A stretch of DNA of 6,448 nucleotides. Origin: Candidatus Anaerobutyricum stercoripullorum. GTDB lineage: Bacteria; Bacillota; Clostridia; Lachnospirales; Lachnospiraceae. The notes under the pieces were generated by a model. It ran no database searches. It saw nothing but the letters and a program-made list of their open reading frames with translations, and had not been told where the DNA came from. Each line of letters opens with the position of its first letter. Position 1 is the first letter of the stretch. The DNA lies in contig DXEQ01000047.1 of NCBI GenBank assembly GCA_019114885.1, positions 1 to 6,448 of the forward strand, read 5' to 3'. Shown piece after piece: positions 5,145-6,448 of this stretch. The position numbers and the translations under genes were made by a program.

Positions 5145-6362
5145 TCAATTATTAAACACATACTTCTCAAACCGCGCGAAGGCTTCCTCTATTCGGCTCA
5201 TCGGAGATGCCAGATTCATGCGGATATGGCAGGCTCCGCCGAAAGGTCTTCCGTCCTGCCAGCCAACGCCCACATCCCAGCCTGCCTTAAGCAGTTCTTC
5301 GATGGTCATCCCTGTTTTCTGACAGTATTCCGTGCAGTCAAGAAAAATCATATATGTCCCCTGCGGCATGGACACATCGACACCATGGAAATGTTCTTTG
5401 GTGAAAGTAACGGCATAACGCGCGTTTTCTTCCAGGACCGTTCGCAGTTCACGGAGCCACTCACTGCCCTCCGGCTTATAAGCGCCAATGAGCGCATGCA
5501 TGGAAAGAACATTCATCTCATTATAGTGTGTGGCATCACCATACCGGGTGATTCTGTCCCGCAGATAGCTGCCATAAATCACATGATAGCTGCCAATCAT
5601 GCCGGCTAGGTTAAAAGTTTTGCTTGGCGCATACACGGCGATCACATGTTCTCTTGCCCACTCGTTTATACTCTGTGTTGGGATATGTCTGTGCCCGGAA
5701 AAAGTGAGGTCCGCCCAGATCTCGTCGCTGATGACATAGCAGTTATTAGCCTCGTAGACTTCCATCGCTTTTTCCAGTTCCCAGCGCTCCCACACCCGCC
5801 CGCACGGATTATGCGGGGAGCAGAAAATGGCCAGATGGATATGGTTTTCTTTTAATTTCCGGTCCATATCCTCATAGTCCATCCGCCAGATGCCTTCTTC
5901 ATCTTTTTTAAGCGGGCTGTACACCGATCTTCTTCCCAGTCCCTCGATGTCTGAGGTGAATCCAAGATAAAATGGACTGTGCATCAGTATCTTTTCTCCG
6001 GGCTCGGACAATACATTGACCGCGCTGGTCACACAGCCATGGACACCGTTTTCATATCCGATATGTTCTTTCCTCAGTCCGGTGACGCCAAAATGTTCCT
6101 CCTGCCACCGAATGATTGAGTTATAATATTCCTCTGACGGCCGGAAATATCCAAAAGCCGGATGTCTGAGTCGCTCCATGATCGTCTCCGTCACGGAAGG
6201 GCAGGTCGGAAAATTCATATCCGCCACCCACATGGGAATAAAATCAAAACCTTCTTTCGGCGCATCCGGCTCATTTCCCCACACTTTATTTTCTCCGATT
6301 CCATCAATCGCCAGGGCATCTTTCCCTCTGCGGTCCATGATGGAGGTAAAATCGTATTTCAT
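5145..6362 (-). CDS. MalY/PatB-family PLP-dependent C-S lyase/aminotransferase
   Basis: This 405-residue fold-type I pyridoxal-phosphate enzyme is cytoplasmic and of normal family length. MalY/PatB members cleave the C-S bond of cystathionine or cysteine conjugates, giving pyruvate, ammonia and a thiol; some act as aminotransferases. The signatures are near-complete: MWVADMNF (44-51), HPAFGYF (67-73), the CSPHNPCGRVW loop with cofactor-contacting N185, SDEIWADL with D213 that pairs with the pyridine nitrogen, Y244, the Schiff-base lysine K248 in APSKTFNLAGM, and the carboxylate-binding R381 in HIRMNLASP. The ATG at 6362 follows GGAGG (6377-6373) with a 10-nt spacer. A possible upstream coding frame overlaps this start by ATGA, suggesting an operon that extends out of the window. 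It converges on the YjbR-EVE gene. No methionine or cysteine pathway gene or riboswitch is visible, so the exact substrate (cystathionine, cysteine or another) is not determined. Confidence 0.93.
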   Translation of the reverse strand: MKYDFTSIMDRRGKDALAIDGIGENKVWGNEPDAPKEGFDFIPMWVADMNFPTCPSVTETIMERLRHPAFGYFRPSEEYYNSIIRWQEEHFGVTGLRKEHIGYENGVHGCVTSAVNVLSEPGEKILMHSPFYLGFTSDIEGLGRRSVYSPLKKDEEGIWRMDYEDMDRKLKENHIHLAIFCSPHNPCGRVWERWELEKAMEVYEANNCYVISDEIWADLTFSGHRHIPTQSINEWAREHVIAVYAPSKTFNLAGMIGSYHVIYGSYLRDRITRYGDATHYNEMNVLSMHALIGAYKPEGSEWLRELRTVLEENARYAVTFTKEHFHGVDVSMPQGTYMIFLDCTEYCQKTGMTIEELLKAGWDVGVGWQDGRPFGGACHIRMNLASPMSRIEEAFARFEKYVFNN

Positions 6363-6448
6363 GTAAACATATCCTCCGTCTTTTTGCTCCCCTCTGACAC
6401 TTCCCCGTCAGAAGCAATCTTCACCATACACTCTTTCCGGTAAAAAGC
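6359..6448 (-). CDS. Possible C-terminal end of an upstream gene (partial)
   Basis: On the - strand a frame is open from the window edge to TGA at 6361-6359, giving 29 residues that end KKTEDMFT. The stop overlaps the MalY/PatB ATG as ATGA, the usual 4-bp overlap of co-transcribed genes. The ribosome binding site of the next gene then lies inside this frame, which is also normal. The tail is polar and charged and I do not recognise it. A frame of this length can be open by chance (roughly one in four), so the main support is the ATGA overlap. Otherwise this stretch is simply the 5' region of the MalY/PatB gene. Confidence 0.4.
   Translation of the reverse strand, partial: AFYRKECMVKIASDGEVSEGSKKTEDMFT

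Noticed and set aside
5088..5609. 173-codon frame on the + strand
   Set aside because: It lies antisense to the MalY/PatB gene, shows no domain and has no ribosome binding site; it is a shadow of the real gene.

Overview
The window suggests a low-to-medium GC Gram-positive bacterium of the Clostridia, most likely Lachnospiraceae. The reasons are strong GGAGG-type ribosome binding sites, roughly balanced base composition, a kinase with an 'SHQTKTP' histidine box, and an MmcQ/YjbR protein with an EVE-like C-terminal half. This placement is inference from protein style, since no marker gene is present. All recognisable genes are chromosomal housekeeping or regulatory types. I see no phage, insertion sequence, CRISPR array or RNA gene.

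Layout, left to right. (1) At 1-462 (+) is the C-terminal part of a coiled-coil protein whose coding sequence carries about 4.5 copies of a 42-bp (two-heptad) tandem repeat. It ends at a strong intrinsic terminator (474-523) facing the end of the next operon. (2) At 3087-522 (-) is a three-gene operon: a DUF368/PopT-family polyprenyl-phosphate transporter, an OmpR-type response regulator whose start overlaps the transporter stop (TGATG), and a histidine kinase with no membrane segment. A good sigma-A-like promoter (TTGCCA, 17 bp, TATATT) lies at 3273-3245 and gives a leader of about 150 nt with inverted repeats. (3) At 3952-3284 (-) is a HAD-superfamily phosphatase/phosphomutase of the beta-phosphoglucomutase-like group. 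(4) At 4174-4998 (+), divergent from the HAD gene, is a two-domain protein: MmcQ/YjbR followed by an EVE/PUA-like domain. (5) At 6362-5145 (-) is a MalY/PatB-type PLP-dependent C-S lyase/aminotransferase. The right edge (6448-6359, -) may hold the last 29 codons of an upstream gene that overlaps its start by ATGA.

How the genes fit together: the clearest functional unit is the transporter plus two-component system. DUF368 proteins recycle undecaprenyl phosphate, the lipid carrier for cell-wall synthesis, so a co-transcribed regulator and kinase suggest an envelope or lipid-carrier response. Because the kinase has no sensor or membrane part of its own, the transporter is a candidate partner for signal input; this is inference. 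The other genes look like independent units. The most unusual architectures are the soluble kinase tied to PopT, the long linker in the response regulator, the YjbR-EVE fusion and the coding tandem repeat.
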